From the NCBI GenBank assembly GCA_051162045.1, contig JBISDI010000004.1: a DNA stretch of 64,000 bases. One strand, 5' to 3'. The notes beneath the pieces were generated by a model that searched no databases, was not told where the DNA came from, and saw only the letters and a list, made by a program, of their open reading frames with translations. The DNA is from Anaerozeibacter quisquiliarum. GTDB lineage: Bacteria; Bacillota; Clostridia; Christensenellales; Aristaeellaceae. Both the position numbers and the translations under genes were made by a program. Of this stretch, positions 9,119 to 17,790 are shown in pieces (within the stretch, counting starts at the first letter, position 1; each line of letters opens with the position of its first letter).

Positions 9119-9436
9119 TTACATCATCCCCAGCGCCCACTGCGCGACGAGCACCATGAGCGACGCGCACATGGCCACGGTCAGCAGCGGCTTCTCCATC
9201 CACGCGAGCACCACCGCCGCGATCAGCCCCGCCGCCGCGGTCCAGATCGACCCGGTCGCGTACAGGACGCCCGGCAGCGTCATCGCGGCCAGCACCGCGT
9301 AGGGCACGTACATCAGGAACGAGCGCACGAAGCGGCTCCTGATGCGCCGCCGAAACAGCGCCAACGGGATCACGCGCGTCAGATAGGTGGTCGCGGCCAT
9401 CACCAGCAGATAGGGCCAGAACAGCTCATATCGCAT
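9119..9436 (-). CDS. azlD: AzlD-type branched-chain amino acid transport subunit
   Basis: 105-residue, strongly hydrophobic protein of the AzlD family, with the early landmark TYLTRVIPLALFRR and three to four predicted helices. AzlD works with AzlC as an exporter of branched-chain or related amino acids in the cytoplasmic membrane. The ATG abuts the azlC stop codon (TAGATG), with GAGGAGG just upstream inside azlC. Length is normal for the family. Confidence 0.92.
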   Translation of the reverse strand: MRYELFWPYLLVMAATTYLTRVIPLALFRRRIRSRFVRSFLMYVPYAVLAAMTLPGVLYATGSIWTAAAGLIAAVVLAWMEKPLLTVAMCASLMVLVAQWALGMM

Positions 9437-10159
9437 CTACGCGCCCTCCTCGGCGGGGCGGCAGTATGCGCCTACGCCCGCCGCCACGACCGAACACAGC
9501 ACGATGGCCACCCCGTCTGAAATGAAATCAAACAGCGGGACGTACTTGAGCATAAGGTTCAGCCCGAGCGCGACCAGCACCACCAGCCGCACGGCTTTGA
9601 GTTTCTTCATCGGCGGCACGATGATCGCGATGAACATGCCGTAGATCGCGACGCCGAGCGCCGTGGTCACGCTCGCCGGCAGCAGCGACCCGGCGGCAGC
9701 GCCCAGCAGTGTGCCGAGCGCCCAGCCCAGGTAGGGCATCGCCGCCAGGCCGTAGAGATAGGACTTGCCGATCAGGCCGTCCTGGCTGCTGGCCACGGCG
9801 AACACCTCGTCGGTGATGAAGAAGGCCGCGCCCAGCCGGTGCGCGAGCGTCATCGAATCGTCGAGCTTCTGCGTCAGCGACATGCTCATCAGCGCGTACC
9901 GGATGTTGATCGTCAGCTGCACCAGGAACAGCTCCGCGAGCGGGGCCAGCGCGATCATCAGCTTGAGCCCCGCGAGCTGCCCCGCCGAGGTCAGGTTGGT
10001 CATCGAGATCAGCGCCGTCTGCAGGATCGTAAGCCCGCCCTGCGCCGCGTTGATCCCAAACGAAAACGAAACCGACAGATACCCCAGCCCGATCGCCACC
10101 CCATCCCGGAGCCCCTTCGTAAACGGCTGCACGTCGAAAGCCTCCCCCAATCGCTCCAT
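9437..10159 (-). CDS. azlC: AzlC-type branched-chain amino acid permease
   Basis: About 240 residues with several hydrophobic helices, matching AzlC proteins: FTKGLRDGVAIGLGYLSVSFSFG at the N-terminus, then the SMTNLTSAGQ loop and FFITDEVFAVA. It is the large subunit of the AzlCD amino acid exporter. The start was taken at the ATG at 10159 (a TTG lies immediately before it). A consensus promoter ends only about 10 bases upstream, so the mRNA may begin almost at the start codon. It heads the long minus-strand run to position 2736. Confidence 0.92.
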   Translation of the reverse strand: MERLGEAFDVQPFTKGLRDGVAIGLGYLSVSFSFGINAAQGGLTILQTALISMTNLTSAGQLAGLKLMIALAPLAELFLVQLTINIRYALMSMSLTQKLDDSMTLAHRLGAAFFITDEVFAVASSQDGLIGKSYLYGLAAMPYLGWALGTLLGAAAGSLLPASVTTALGVAIYGMFIAIIVPPMKKLKAVRLVVLVALGLNLMLKYVPLFDFISDGVAIVLCSVVAAGVGAYCRPAEEGA

Positions 10160-10168
10160 CAATATCCG

Positions 10169-10197
10169 ATTGTAGTGCCCACCTCGGGGTTTGTCAA
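10169..10197 (-). promoter_or_regulatory. Sigma-70 promoter for azlC
   Basis: Reading the minus strand, TTGACA (10197-10192) and TACAAT (10174-10169) are separated by exactly 17 bases. The predicted transcription start, about 7 bases past the -10 box, falls at about 10162, immediately before the azlC start codon. There is no room for a Shine-Dalgarno sequence. Confidence 0.85.
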
Positions 10198-10219
10198 GAA
10201 ACGCAGGATTAACCTTCGA

Positions 10220-10248
10220 TTGACGCTCGCGCGCGGCTGAGGTATACT
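10220..10248 (+). promoter_or_regulatory. Sigma-70 promoter for the glycosylase gene
   Basis: TTGACG (10220-10225), a 17-base spacer and TATACT (10243-10248). The ATG of the downstream gene follows only 6 bases after the -10 box, so transcription should begin at or next to the start codon, giving a leaderless mRNA. Confidence 0.8.
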
Positions 10249-10254
10249 GAAGCC

Positions 10255-10905
10255 ATGACGAATCATCCTTTGTTATCGCTACACGAAACCCTCCTCGCCC
10301 GCTACGGCGAGCCGCATTGGTGGCCGGCGGGAACGCCCTACGAGGTCATCGTCGGCGCGGTGCTGACGCAAAACACGGCGTGGGGCAATGTGGAAAAGGC
10401 CATCGCGCGCTTCGGCGGCGCGCTCTCGCCCGAGCAAGTGCTGCGCCTGGAACTCGCGGAGCTTTCGCAGATCATCCGCCCGGCGGGGTTCTTCAATCAG
10501 AAGGCGCGGTATTTGCAGGCCGTCACCGAATGGTTCGCGCGCTACGGCTTCGACGTGCCGACCGTCCGGCGCGAGCCGCTCGAAAAACTGCGCGCCGAGC
10601 TTATGTCGGTAAAGGGCGTCGGACCGGAAACCGCCGATTCGATCCTGCTGTACGCCTTCGGGCACCCGACCTTCGTGGTGGACGCCTACACCATGCGGCT
10701 CTGCTTTCGATACCCGATCGACGCGGGCGCGGGCTATGAGGCGGTCAAGCGGTACTTCGAGGCGGGCCTTCCGCGCAGCGCGCCGCTCTACAACAGCTTT
10801 CACGCGCTGATCGTCGTGCACGCCAAGGCACATTGCCGGAAGAAACCCCTGTGCGACGGGTGCCCGTTGGGCGATACTTGTGAACGGCATGGTGCAGACC
10901 CGTGA
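10255..10905 (+). CDS. Endonuclease III-like HhH-GPD DNA glycosylase with [4Fe-4S] cluster
   Basis: 216-residue base-excision repair protein. Visible landmarks are VLTQNTAW (35-43), the helix-hairpin-helix VKGVGPETADSI (119-130), the catalytic aspartate in VVDAYTMR (Asp143) and a C-terminal cluster motif C-x5-C-x2-C-x5-C ending in GDTC. The position before Asp143 that holds the catalytic lysine in bifunctional endonuclease III (within VGPETAD here) is not lysine, which points to a monofunctional glycosylase of the MagIII/3-methyladenine type. The start codon lies directly after a promoter with no ribosome binding site. A 55-base gap separates it from the PPOX gene. Confidence 0.9.
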   Translation: MTNHPLLSLHETLLARYGEPHWWPAGTPYEVIVGAVLTQNTAWGNVEKAIARFGGALSPEQVLRLELAELSQIIRPAGFFNQKARYLQAVTEWFARYGFDVPTVRREPLEKLRAELMSVKGVGPETADSILLYAFGHPTFVVDAYTMRLCFRYPIDAGAGYEAVKRYFEAGLPRSAPLYNSFHALIVVHAKAHCRKKPLCDGCPLGDTCERHGADP

Positions 10906-10960
10906 GGCGCTCCTGCCCGAAGCAGCGGCCAAGCCAAATAATTATTAGGAGGAATCCCCC

Positions 10961-11395
10961 ATGCGCAACCCCGAACAGACCATCGGCAACCTGATCGACA
11001 AGCAAGGCGTGGCGTTCGTCGGCTCGGTGGACGGAAATGGCTTTCCGCAGATGAAGGCGATGCTGCCGCCCCGCATGCGCGAGGGGATTCGCACGTTTGT
11101 GTTCACCACCAACACCTCCTCCATGCGGGTAGCGCAGTACCGGGCGAACCCAAAGGCCTGCGTCTACTTCTTCGACAAGCGGTTCTTCCGGGGCGTACAG
11201 CTGCTGGGCACCATGGAGGTTTTGGAGGACGCCGAGGCCAGGGAAGGGGCGTGGCGCGACGGCGATACCCGCTACTATACAGGCGGCGTGACCGACCCGG
11301 ACTATTGCGTGCTGAGGTTCACGGCGAGCGGCGGCCGGTACTACAGCAACTTCAGATCCGAGGATTTTGAGATCGCGAATCCGGAGGATCCGTGA
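10961..11395 (+). CDS. Pyridoxamine 5'-phosphate oxidase-family (FMN split-barrel) protein
   Basis: 144-residue split-barrel flavoprotein of the general-stress-protein-26/PPOX type. Landmarks are VAFVGSVDGNGFPQMKAM, TFVFTTNTSSMRVAQYRANPK and VYFFDKRFFRGVQLLG. Such proteins bind FMN or F420-like cofactors and often act as small reductases; the substrate is usually unknown. AGGAGG lies 8 bases before the ATG. The stop codon overlaps the start of the next gene (TGATG). Confidence 0.9.
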   Translation: MRNPEQTIGNLIDKQGVAFVGSVDGNGFPQMKAMLPPRMREGIRTFVFTTNTSSMRVAQYRANPKACVYFFDKRFFRGVQLLGTMEVLEDAEAREGAWRDGDTRYYTGGVTDPDYCVLRFTASGGRYYSNFRSEDFEIANPEDP

Positions 11396-11928
11396 TGGCA
11401 AAGAAGCTTCGCAAGATGCTGGGCGACGCGGGCGGGCCGGGAGCGACGGCGCTGATGCGCCTGATCGACACGCAGAGCAAGCCGACCATCTGCAACTGGT
11501 GCATCGACTATGCCGAAGCCCATTTCCTGCCGATCTTTGAAAGGCGCTGCCCCGGCGACGGGCGAGCGCGCGGCGCGCTCGCCGCCGCGCGCGACTACCT
11601 GAACGGAAAGGTGAAATTCCCCGCGGCCCGCCAGCGCATCCTGAACGAATGCCACGCCGCCGCGCGCGAACTGGATGCGGACCCCGCCGCGCAGGCGGCG
11701 GCGCGCGCGGTCGGGCAGGCCTCGGCGGTCGTGCACACGCTATCGCACGCGCTCGGGCTGTACTTCTATGGCGCGGCGGCGGTTGCGTATGATCGCATCG
11801 GGCTGGAGGCGAGCGCCGAGGCCTATGCGGCGATCGCCGACGAGGTCTGCGCCGATATCGCGGCGGCGCTGCGCGCCGTGGCCGTCGAGAACGAGCCGAA
11901 CCCCGCGAAGATCAAGTGGTATTGCTGA
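11395..11928 (+). CDS. Putative immunity protein, Imm5-like family
   Basis: 177-residue mostly helical protein. The segments CNWCIDYAEAHFLPIFE, RILNECHAAAREL, TLSHALGLYFYGAAAVAYD and a closing VENEPNPAKIKWYC match the family annotated as 'putative immunity protein' (Imm5-like) in many Clostridia. The original assignment rests on association with polymorphic toxins. No toxin gene is adjacent here: the gene sits inside an operon with a PPOX flavoprotein and an acetyltransferase. A housekeeping function is therefore equally possible. The ATG overlaps the previous stop, with GGAGG 7 bases upstream. Confidence 0.7.
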   Translation: MAKKLRKMLGDAGGPGATALMRLIDTQSKPTICNWCIDYAEAHFLPIFERRCPGDGRARGALAAARDYLNGKVKFPAARQRILNECHAAARELDADPAAQAAARAVGQASAVVHTLSHALGLYFYGAAAVAYDRIGLEASAEAYAAIADEVCADIAAALRAVAVENEPNPAKIKWYC

Positions 11929-11940
11929 GGTGGAGGCGCA

Positions 11941-12438
11941 ATGAACGAGAAAAGCCATGCGCACGACGCGATCATCGAGGCTTCCGAGGCCGGGACGCCC
12001 GCCGCTCCCTGGCGCGTGCGCGAGGCCCGCGCCTGCGACGCCGCGGCCATCTGCCGCATCAACCGGGCCGCGCTGGGCTACGACTGCCCGGAGGCCGAGA
12101 CCCGCGCGCAGCTTACGCTGCTGCTTCACAGCGCGCACAATCGGCTATGGGTGGCCGAAAACGCGGGGGATGTGCTCGGCTACATCCACGCCGCCGACTA
12201 CGACACCGTCTACGGCGGCTGCCAGAAAAATATCCTGGCGCTGGCCGTCGACCCCGTCGCGCAAGGGCGCGGCATCGGCCGCGCGCTGCTCGCCGCCGCT
12301 GAGGACTGGGCCGGCAAATCAGGCGCAATCGGCATGCGTCTGGTCTCGGGCTTCGACCGCACCGGCGCGCACCGGTTCTATTTGGCCTGCGGCTATCGGA
12401 TGCGCAAGGAGCAGAAGAATTTCGTGAAGCGGTGGTAG
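11941..12438 (+). CDS. GNAT-family N-acetyltransferase
   Basis: 165-residue GNAT acyltransferase. The acetyl-CoA-binding motif A is visible as LALAVDPVAQGRGIGRALLAAAE (Q/R-x-x-G-x-G/A type). The C-terminal strand-helix region reads AHRFYLACGYRMRKEQKNF. GGAGG lies a few bases before the ATG, 12 bases after the Imm5-like gene. Substrate unknown; members acetylate amines in antibiotics, amino acids or proteins. A terminator hairpin follows. Confidence 0.9.
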   Translation: MNEKSHAHDAIIEASEAGTPAAPWRVREARACDAAAICRINRAALGYDCPEAETRAQLTLLLHSAHNRLWVAENAGDVLGYIHAADYDTVYGGCQKNILALAVDPVAQGRGIGRALLAAAEDWAGKSGAIGMRLVSGFDRTGAHRFYLACGYRMRKEQKNFVKRW

Positions 12439-12477
12439 GCGGGGCCTGTTTCGCGCGGCGGGAGCTCGTCCTGACGA

Positions 12478-12507
12478 TTTGGGCGCTGCCAAATGGCAGC
12501 GCCCAAA
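12478..12507. terminator. Bidirectional terminator hairpin
   Basis: Perfect 13-bp inverted repeat: TTTGGGCGCTGCC, a 4-base loop, GGCAGCGCCCAAA. It lies between the convergent acetyltransferase and 5'-nucleotidase genes, so it can serve both strands, though the T-tract is only three bases long. Confidence 0.7.
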
Positions 12508-12533
12508 GTCATCATCGGGAGCGCAGGCCGACC

Positions 12534-14189
12534 CTACTTGATCGTGATGCGGCCCTGGGGCGCGCCGTACCGGGCTTCGGTTACCTTGCCGCCCAGTTCC
12601 TCGGTTACGTAGCTCACCAGCGCGTCCTCGAGCGCCACGCCGGTCATGTAGCCGCTGGTCTGATTGGCATAGCGGAACGCGTAGTAGGTGTCGCCGCCCG
12701 CCGCGGTGAAGTCGTTGGTCGCGATGTTGTACAGCGCCTCCGGATCGAATACCTGGCCGCCCACCTCCTGGATCGTCACGCGGCTGCCCGGCTTCGCGGG
12801 CGCGTAATAGGTCGAGTCGGGGTACTGCTCGCCCTGCTCATAGGGCACGGCGGTGTCGATCGTCAGTTCGATGCCCGCCACCTGCGGGAACGCGCCGATC
12901 GCGTCGGGCGTCGTATGGGTCGCGGCCTCGAGCGCCTCGAGCAGTTCCTTGCCCGTCACCTTGAGCACCGTCACCTGGTTGCCGAACGGGAACACCGTCT
13001 TCATGTCGTTCATCGTGATGTCGCCTTGCTGGATGCTGGCGCGGATGCCGCCGCCGTTGGTCAGCGCGGCCGCCACCTGGTCCTCGCCCAGCGCCCTGCG
13101 CGCCGCCCACAAGAGCGCGTCCGCCGCAAAGTCGCCGAGGTTGGTCTCCTCGGTGCGCACGCCCGGGTCGCGCTCGCCGTTGAGCAGCACCTCGGTCGTG
13201 GCGAACACTTGGCTGAGCTGCTCCTTGACCACCTTATCCACCGAATTCACGGCGTCCGCCACCTCGGCGTCGCCCTGGAAGGCGATCAGCCCCAGCTTCG
13301 CGGCGGCCGAATCCACCTTGGCCGAGACAAGGCTCGCCTTGAGCGCCTCGCCGTCATAGGATACGCTGCCGATCGCGCCGAAGTACGAGCCGGTGCTGGT
13401 CAGCAGCGCGTCGCCGACCATCTTCCCGCCGTCGATCACGGTGTGGCTATGGCCGTCGATCATCAGGTCGATGCCGCCGACCTTTTCGAGCACGTCGGTC
13501 GAGCGGTTGGGCGCGCTCTCGTCGGCCACGCCCAGGTGCGACAGGCACACGATCAGGTCGCAGCCCTCGGCCTTGAGCGCATCCACCTGCGCCTGGGCCG
13601 CCTTGTACAGTTCCTCGCCCATGAGGATGCTGAGCCCCTTGACTTTGTCGGGATGGGCCTTGGTCAGCGTCTCGGGCGTCGACAGCCCGAACACGCCCAC
13701 CTTGTAGCCGGCCTGCGTGTCCAGGATCACATGGGGCTTGAACATCGGCTCGCCGCTGATCTTGTCCATGATGTTGGCCGACACCACGGGGAACTTGGCC
13801 TCCTCCAATATCTTCAGCAGGTTGTCCGAGCCCCAGTCAAACTCGTGGTTGCCGGGGGTCATGGCGTCGTAGCCGACGGCGTTCATGAACTCGATCGCCG
13901 TCTGGCCGTAGCTCAAATTGACGATGGGCATGCCCTGCGCGGCGTCGCCCGCGTCCAGCAGCAGCACCGAGTCGCCCGCCGCCTCGAGGTCGTGTTTGAG
14001 CTTGGCGACCGCGGCGTAGCCGAACACGCCGTCCGCCGGGCTCGCCACCGCGCGGCCATGCACGTCGTTGGTGTGCAGGATGGTCAGCTTGCCCTTGGGC
14101 TCGGCCGTCTGTGCGGCGGCCCCGGGCAGCGCCATCAGGGCGGTCAGCATCAGCGCAAGGAGTAAAGCACAAAGCGATTTGCGATTCAT
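12534..14189 (-). CDS. Secreted bifunctional metallophosphatase / 5'-nucleotidase (UshA-like)
   Basis: 551-residue exported enzyme. A signal peptide (MNRKSLCALLLALMLTALMA, then an AxA site) starts at 14189, preceded by GGAAGGG. A metallophosphatase domain follows with LTILHTNDVHGR, DAGDAAQG, the GNHEFDWGSDN motif and MIDGHSHTV, all ligands of the two-metal centre. The C-terminal 5'-nucleotidase domain contains TNGGGIRASIQQGDITMND and FPFGNQVTVLKVTG. It likely hydrolyses extracellular nucleotides or sugar phosphates to release phosphate. No LPxTG anchor is visible. The neighbouring OPA-type carrier and PHP hydrolase fit an organophosphate scavenging theme, which is inference. Confidence 0.94.
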   Translation of the reverse strand: MNRKSLCALLLALMLTALMALPGAAAQTAEPKGKLTILHTNDVHGRAVASPADGVFGYAAVAKLKHDLEAAGDSVLLLDAGDAAQGMPIVNLSYGQTAIEFMNAVGYDAMTPGNHEFDWGSDNLLKILEEAKFPVVSANIMDKISGEPMFKPHVILDTQAGYKVGVFGLSTPETLTKAHPDKVKGLSILMGEELYKAAQAQVDALKAEGCDLIVCLSHLGVADESAPNRSTDVLEKVGGIDLMIDGHSHTVIDGGKMVGDALLTSTGSYFGAIGSVSYDGEALKASLVSAKVDSAAAKLGLIAFQGDAEVADAVNSVDKVVKEQLSQVFATTEVLLNGERDPGVRTEETNLGDFAADALLWAARRALGEDQVAAALTNGGGIRASIQQGDITMNDMKTVFPFGNQVTVLKVTGKELLEALEAATHTTPDAIGAFPQVAGIELTIDTAVPYEQGEQYPDSTYYAPAKPGSRVTIQEVGGQVFDPEALYNIATNDFTAAGGDTYYAFRYANQTSGYMTGVALEDALVSYVTEELGGKVTEARYGAPQGRITIK

Positions 14190-14274
14190 GAGTACCCTTC
14201 CTTTCTTTGCGGCGCCATAATCTTCCATCGACATCATAACAAAATACACAAACATTTTCAACCGTGCGCGCCCT

Positions 14275-15486
14275 TCAATTTTTCACCTTCTCCGCCACAA
14301 TCAGCGCCGCGGCGCCCACCAGCGCCACGCCCAGCCACAGCGCGATCACACCTTGCCAGCCCATTCGGTCGAGCAGGAAGCCGGACAGCACCGCCGTGCA
14401 ACCGGCGGCCAGGTAGGCGCTGAACTCCAACAGGCCCGTCACGCTGCTGACTCGGTCCTCCTCGGCAAAAGATATCGGATACACGCCCAAGAGCAAGGTG
14501 TTCGCCGCGCACATCGTGCCCGACGCCAGCGCCAGCAGCGCCATCGCCACCAGCGCACCCATGCCCCACAGGAAGCTCAGCGCGCCGGTCATCAGCGCGC
14601 CCATCAGAAATGTCAGCGCCGCCATCCGCGCGAGCCGCCGCGGGAACTTCCTGTACAATTGCCCGATCGCGATCACGCCCAGAAAGTTCGCCGCCGGAAT
14701 CACCAGCGCGAACAGCACCGCGCGCTTCACATCGAGCCCATACGCCTCCATGAAGAACAGCGCCGCCCACAGCGAAATGCCGTCCCGCACGATGCCCTGA
14801 CAGAAGCAGGCCAGCGTGACCCACTGAACGTCGCGCCGTCTGAGGATCGCCGCCATCGGCACGGCGGGCCGGTTGGGTAGCGCGGCGATCCGGTCGATTG
14901 CGTTTGCAGGGCGGTCCTGGAACGCCAGCAGGTGCAGTGCGAGGTACGCCCCGCCGATCAGCGCGGGCACGAGGAAGATGTTGCGCCAGCCCGTATCCGA
15001 CGCCAGCAGCCCCGATAGCCCCATCGCCAGCAGCCCGCCGACGGCCGCGGACGTGCTGATGGCGATCATCGCGCGGCCGCCCTTGCCCGGCTCATACCAG
15101 TTGGCGACGGTCTTGATGATCGGGCCCCACAGCATCGACTGGAACCAGCCATTCGCCGCCCAGCACAGCACCATCATCCAGTAACTGTGCGTCATCGCGA
15201 AGAAGGCGTTCATCAGCGACGCCATCCCGAGCCCCAGCAGCATGAAGTACTTTGCGCTGATCCGGTCCCCGATGTAACCGTTGACCAGCTGCCCCAACCC
15301 ATACACCCATAGAAACACGCTCGACATAAACCCCAGCGACGCGCGGGAGATGCCGTATTCCGCCTCGATGTAGGGCAGGGCTACCGACAGGTTGTTGCGC
15401 AGCAGATACACGATGGTATACATGAGCCAGCAGCAGCCCATCACGAGACCCCGCCGTTTCAGTTGGTTCCCACTGAGCGCCGTCAT
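14275..15486 (-). CDS. MFS transporter, OPA (organophosphate:Pi antiporter)-like
   Basis: 403-residue membrane protein with about 12 helices. The N-terminal half carries YLLRNNLSVALPYIEAEYGIS, GQLVNGYIGDRIS and NGWFQSMLWGPIIKTVANW, features shared with GlpT/UhpT-type sugar-phosphate carriers. The start at 15486 overlaps the stop of the PHP gene (ATGA). Together with the PHP hydrolase and secreted 5'-nucleotidase it may import a phosphorylated organic compound. The exact substrate is unknown. Confidence 0.88.
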   Translation of the reverse strand: MTALSGNQLKRRGLVMGCCWLMYTIVYLLRNNLSVALPYIEAEYGISRASLGFMSSVFLWVYGLGQLVNGYIGDRISAKYFMLLGLGMASLMNAFFAMTHSYWMMVLCWAANGWFQSMLWGPIIKTVANWYEPGKGGRAMIAISTSAAVGGLLAMGLSGLLASDTGWRNIFLVPALIGGAYLALHLLAFQDRPANAIDRIAALPNRPAVPMAAILRRRDVQWVTLACFCQGIVRDGISLWAALFFMEAYGLDVKRAVLFALVIPAANFLGVIAIGQLYRKFPRRLARMAALTFLMGALMTGALSFLWGMGALVAMALLALASGTMCAANTLLLGVYPISFAEEDRVSSVTGLLEFSAYLAAGCTAVLSGFLLDRMGWQGVIALWLGVALVGAAALIVAEKVKN

Positions 15487-16466
15487 GGCGCCTCCTGCGG
15501 GAACATCGGCTGGCTCCAGGCGATCTTGCCGTCCCTGCGCTGGCAGCGGATGCGGATGTAGCGCTCCCGCCCGCTGATCCGATGCTCTGCCCGCGTCACG
15601 CCGTCGCCGCCTTCGAGATCCCACACCGTCGAGCCGCAGCCGATGCCGCCGCCGGCGACGAAGTTCACCTGGTTCACGCCGCCGCACTCCATGAACGCGA
15701 CGCCGCCCTCCACGCCGTAGCGCAGGATCTCCGGCCCCGTGGTGGCATAAAAGTCGCCGTCGATCAGCGCCTGCACGATGGCGTCCTGGGTCAATGAACC
15801 CGCGCGCGCCATGATCCAGCCGCCGAACGAATCGTCGGGCAGGCCCAGATTGTGGTTGTCGTCCGCCGCCACGGCGCGAACGCGCGAGCCGTCGGACAGC
15901 AAACTGTCCCAGTGCGCCTCGTTGAACCCCGTGAAATTCTCCAGCTCGCAGCCGCGGTTGTGCACCTCCATGGCGCAAAATCCGCCCAGCAGCCCCATGT
16001 CCTCGGGCCGCACGCGGGACCACGCCGGATGGTTGTACACCGCGATGCAGCCGTGGCCGTGAATTTCGTCCAGCATCCTGCGCGCGCTGGCCTCTCCCTC
16101 GAAAGACAGCCGCGGGAAAACCTCACCCGGTTGGTACCGCCCGAGCGGCGCGGCGTCCAGCATCGCCTGCGTGCCCTCGATGACGCCCACGTGGTGGCAC
16201 CGGTCCTTCGCGCCCGACGCCCGGTCGCTGTGGCATGACCACTCCGCCGCCGCAATCACCAGGAACCCCGGCGCGCACAGGTCCCGCCGCGCCGTGAACA
16301 GTTCGTGCTCCGTGAAGCACAAAAAGTCATAACCCGCCTCGCGGTACCGCCGCGCCAGCTCCGGCGCCTCCAACCGCCCGTCGGACGCCGTGGAATGGCA
16401 GTGGATGTTGCCCCGATAGAACCGCCCCTCGCCCTCAAATGAGACCTGATCGCGATAGCTGTACAT
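15483..16466 (-). CDS. PHP-domain metal-dependent hydrolase (CehA/McbA-like)
   Basis: 327-residue PHP-superfamily protein. The metal-binding motif RGNIHCHSTASDGR (residues about 18-31) is followed by GYDFLCFTEHELF, VYNHPAWSRV and ADDNHN, giving the usual histidine/aspartate cluster. The C-terminus forms the beta-rich tail seen in CehA/McbA proteins. Family members hydrolyse phosphoesters or carbamates. It is flanked by two MFS carriers in one operon and overlaps the downstream carrier gene by 4 bases, so its substrate is probably what those carriers move. Confidence 0.88.
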   Translation of the reverse strand: MYSYRDQVSFEGEGRFYRGNIHCHSTASDGRLEAPELARRYREAGYDFLCFTEHELFTARRDLCAPGFLVIAAAEWSCHSDRASGAKDRCHHVGVIEGTQAMLDAAPLGRYQPGEVFPRLSFEGEASARRMLDEIHGHGCIAVYNHPAWSRVRPEDMGLLGGFCAMEVHNRGCELENFTGFNEAHWDSLLSDGSRVRAVAADDNHNLGLPDDSFGGWIMARAGSLTQDAIVQALIDGDFYATTGPEILRYGVEGGVAFMECGGVNQVNFVAGGGIGCGSTVWDLEGGDGVTRAEHRISGRERYIRIRCQRRDGKIAWSQPMFPQEAP

Positions 16467-16476
16467 GTTTTCCCCC

Positions 16477-17733
16477 CTACGCCTTTGTACTGCGAAAGAA
16501 TATCCCCGTCGCCAGCATGCCGAGCAGCAAGAGCGCGATGCTCAGCACAAAGGGCAGCACCTTCGAAATGTCGCTGAGCAGCCCGCCGATGTAGCCGAAG
16601 GGCACGCTGACCAGCATGACCACGGTCTGCAACAGCGCCATGATGCCCGAGCGGCGCTCGGGGTCCACGTGGATGGCGACCAACGACTCGCGCAGCGTGC
16701 CCAGCACGGCTCCGCCCAGCGCCTCGAACAGCAGCGAGGCGAACAGCAGCGCGTAGCCCCATGGGCTGGCGGCCGGTATGGCGATCAGCAAAAGGCAGCT
16801 GATGATCGCGCTCACAAAGCCCCCGTACAGCGGCGCCTTGATGTGCGACTGGCGTATGCGTGAGAGCACCGTGAAGAACAGAGCGATGGACATCACGCTG
16901 CGCACCATCGGGAACAGCGGCAACAGGGCGTCGGGGATGCCGATCCGGCGCGACGCGATGATCTGCCAGAAGGTCATGCTCAGCATGGCGACGATCTCGA
17001 CCAGGACGCTGATGACGATCGCGAACTTGGTCCCGCGCGAATGCAGGATCATGCGCACCGCCACCTTGTAGCCGGACAGCATCTCGCCCCACGACTTGCC
17101 GCGGGCCTCTTCGCGGCGAACGACGCCGACCTTTGTCTCGGTGGAGTACTTGTACAGCAGCAGCACCTTGGCCGTCATGACGACGAAGGCGTTGATGTAG
17201 AGGATGCGCACGGCAGGCACCAGCGTGAGCCGCGCGACCAGCACGGCGGATATCGGCGCGAACAGCGCCGACAGGTTACCGGCGATGAGCACCCACGAAT
17301 AGACGTGCGTGATCTTGTCCCGGGGCGCGTCCTCCACCAGCAGGCAGTCCCAGGACACCGTGGTGATCTTCATCGTGCCGTTGAGCAGCGCCGCGACCGC
17401 GAAGAACCAGAATCCCTCGCTGTACGCCCAGATCAGGCAGGGCAGGCTCCACGATACGATGTCGAACACCAGGGTGCTGAGCCGGCGTCCCATCTTGTCG
17501 ACGATGACGCCGGACAGGAACGCGAACACCATCTGCGAAAACATGTAAATCGAGGCGATCACGCCCACCTGCACGTCGTTCATGCCCAGCGCCAACATGT
17601 ATACGCTGACGTAGGGCAGGCACAGGTTCATCGACAGCCCCCACAGGGGCTCGGTGTAGATGCAGGCGCGCGGATTGCCGCGCAGCTCGAACAGCGTACG
17701 CAGCAGAGGGTTTTTGAGCAAGCGGTTCTTCAT
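16477..17733 (-). CDS. MFS transporter
   Basis: 418-residue transporter with about 12 predicted helices. The intracellular loop motif GVIVDKMGRR (between helices 2 and 3) is the classical MFS signature. Other segments are WGLSMNLCLPYVSVYMLALGMNDVQVG and VSVPFGYIGGLLSDISKVLPF. It is first in a minus-strand operon with the PHP hydrolase (10-base gap) and the OPA-like carrier. Substrate unknown. Confidence 0.88.
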   Translation of the reverse strand: MKNRLLKNPLLRTLFELRGNPRACIYTEPLWGLSMNLCLPYVSVYMLALGMNDVQVGVIASIYMFSQMVFAFLSGVIVDKMGRRLSTLVFDIVSWSLPCLIWAYSEGFWFFAVAALLNGTMKITTVSWDCLLVEDAPRDKITHVYSWVLIAGNLSALFAPISAVLVARLTLVPAVRILYINAFVVMTAKVLLLYKYSTETKVGVVRREEARGKSWGEMLSGYKVAVRMILHSRGTKFAIVISVLVEIVAMLSMTFWQIIASRRIGIPDALLPLFPMVRSVMSIALFFTVLSRIRQSHIKAPLYGGFVSAIISCLLLIAIPAASPWGYALLFASLLFEALGGAVLGTLRESLVAIHVDPERRSGIMALLQTVVMLVSVPFGYIGGLLSDISKVLPFVLSIALLLLGMLATGIFFRSTKA

Positions 17734-17790
17734 GGGGATGTGTCTCGCTTTCGTAGATCAGTCGTTGGATGAGGCGGCGCCCGGCCCGTA

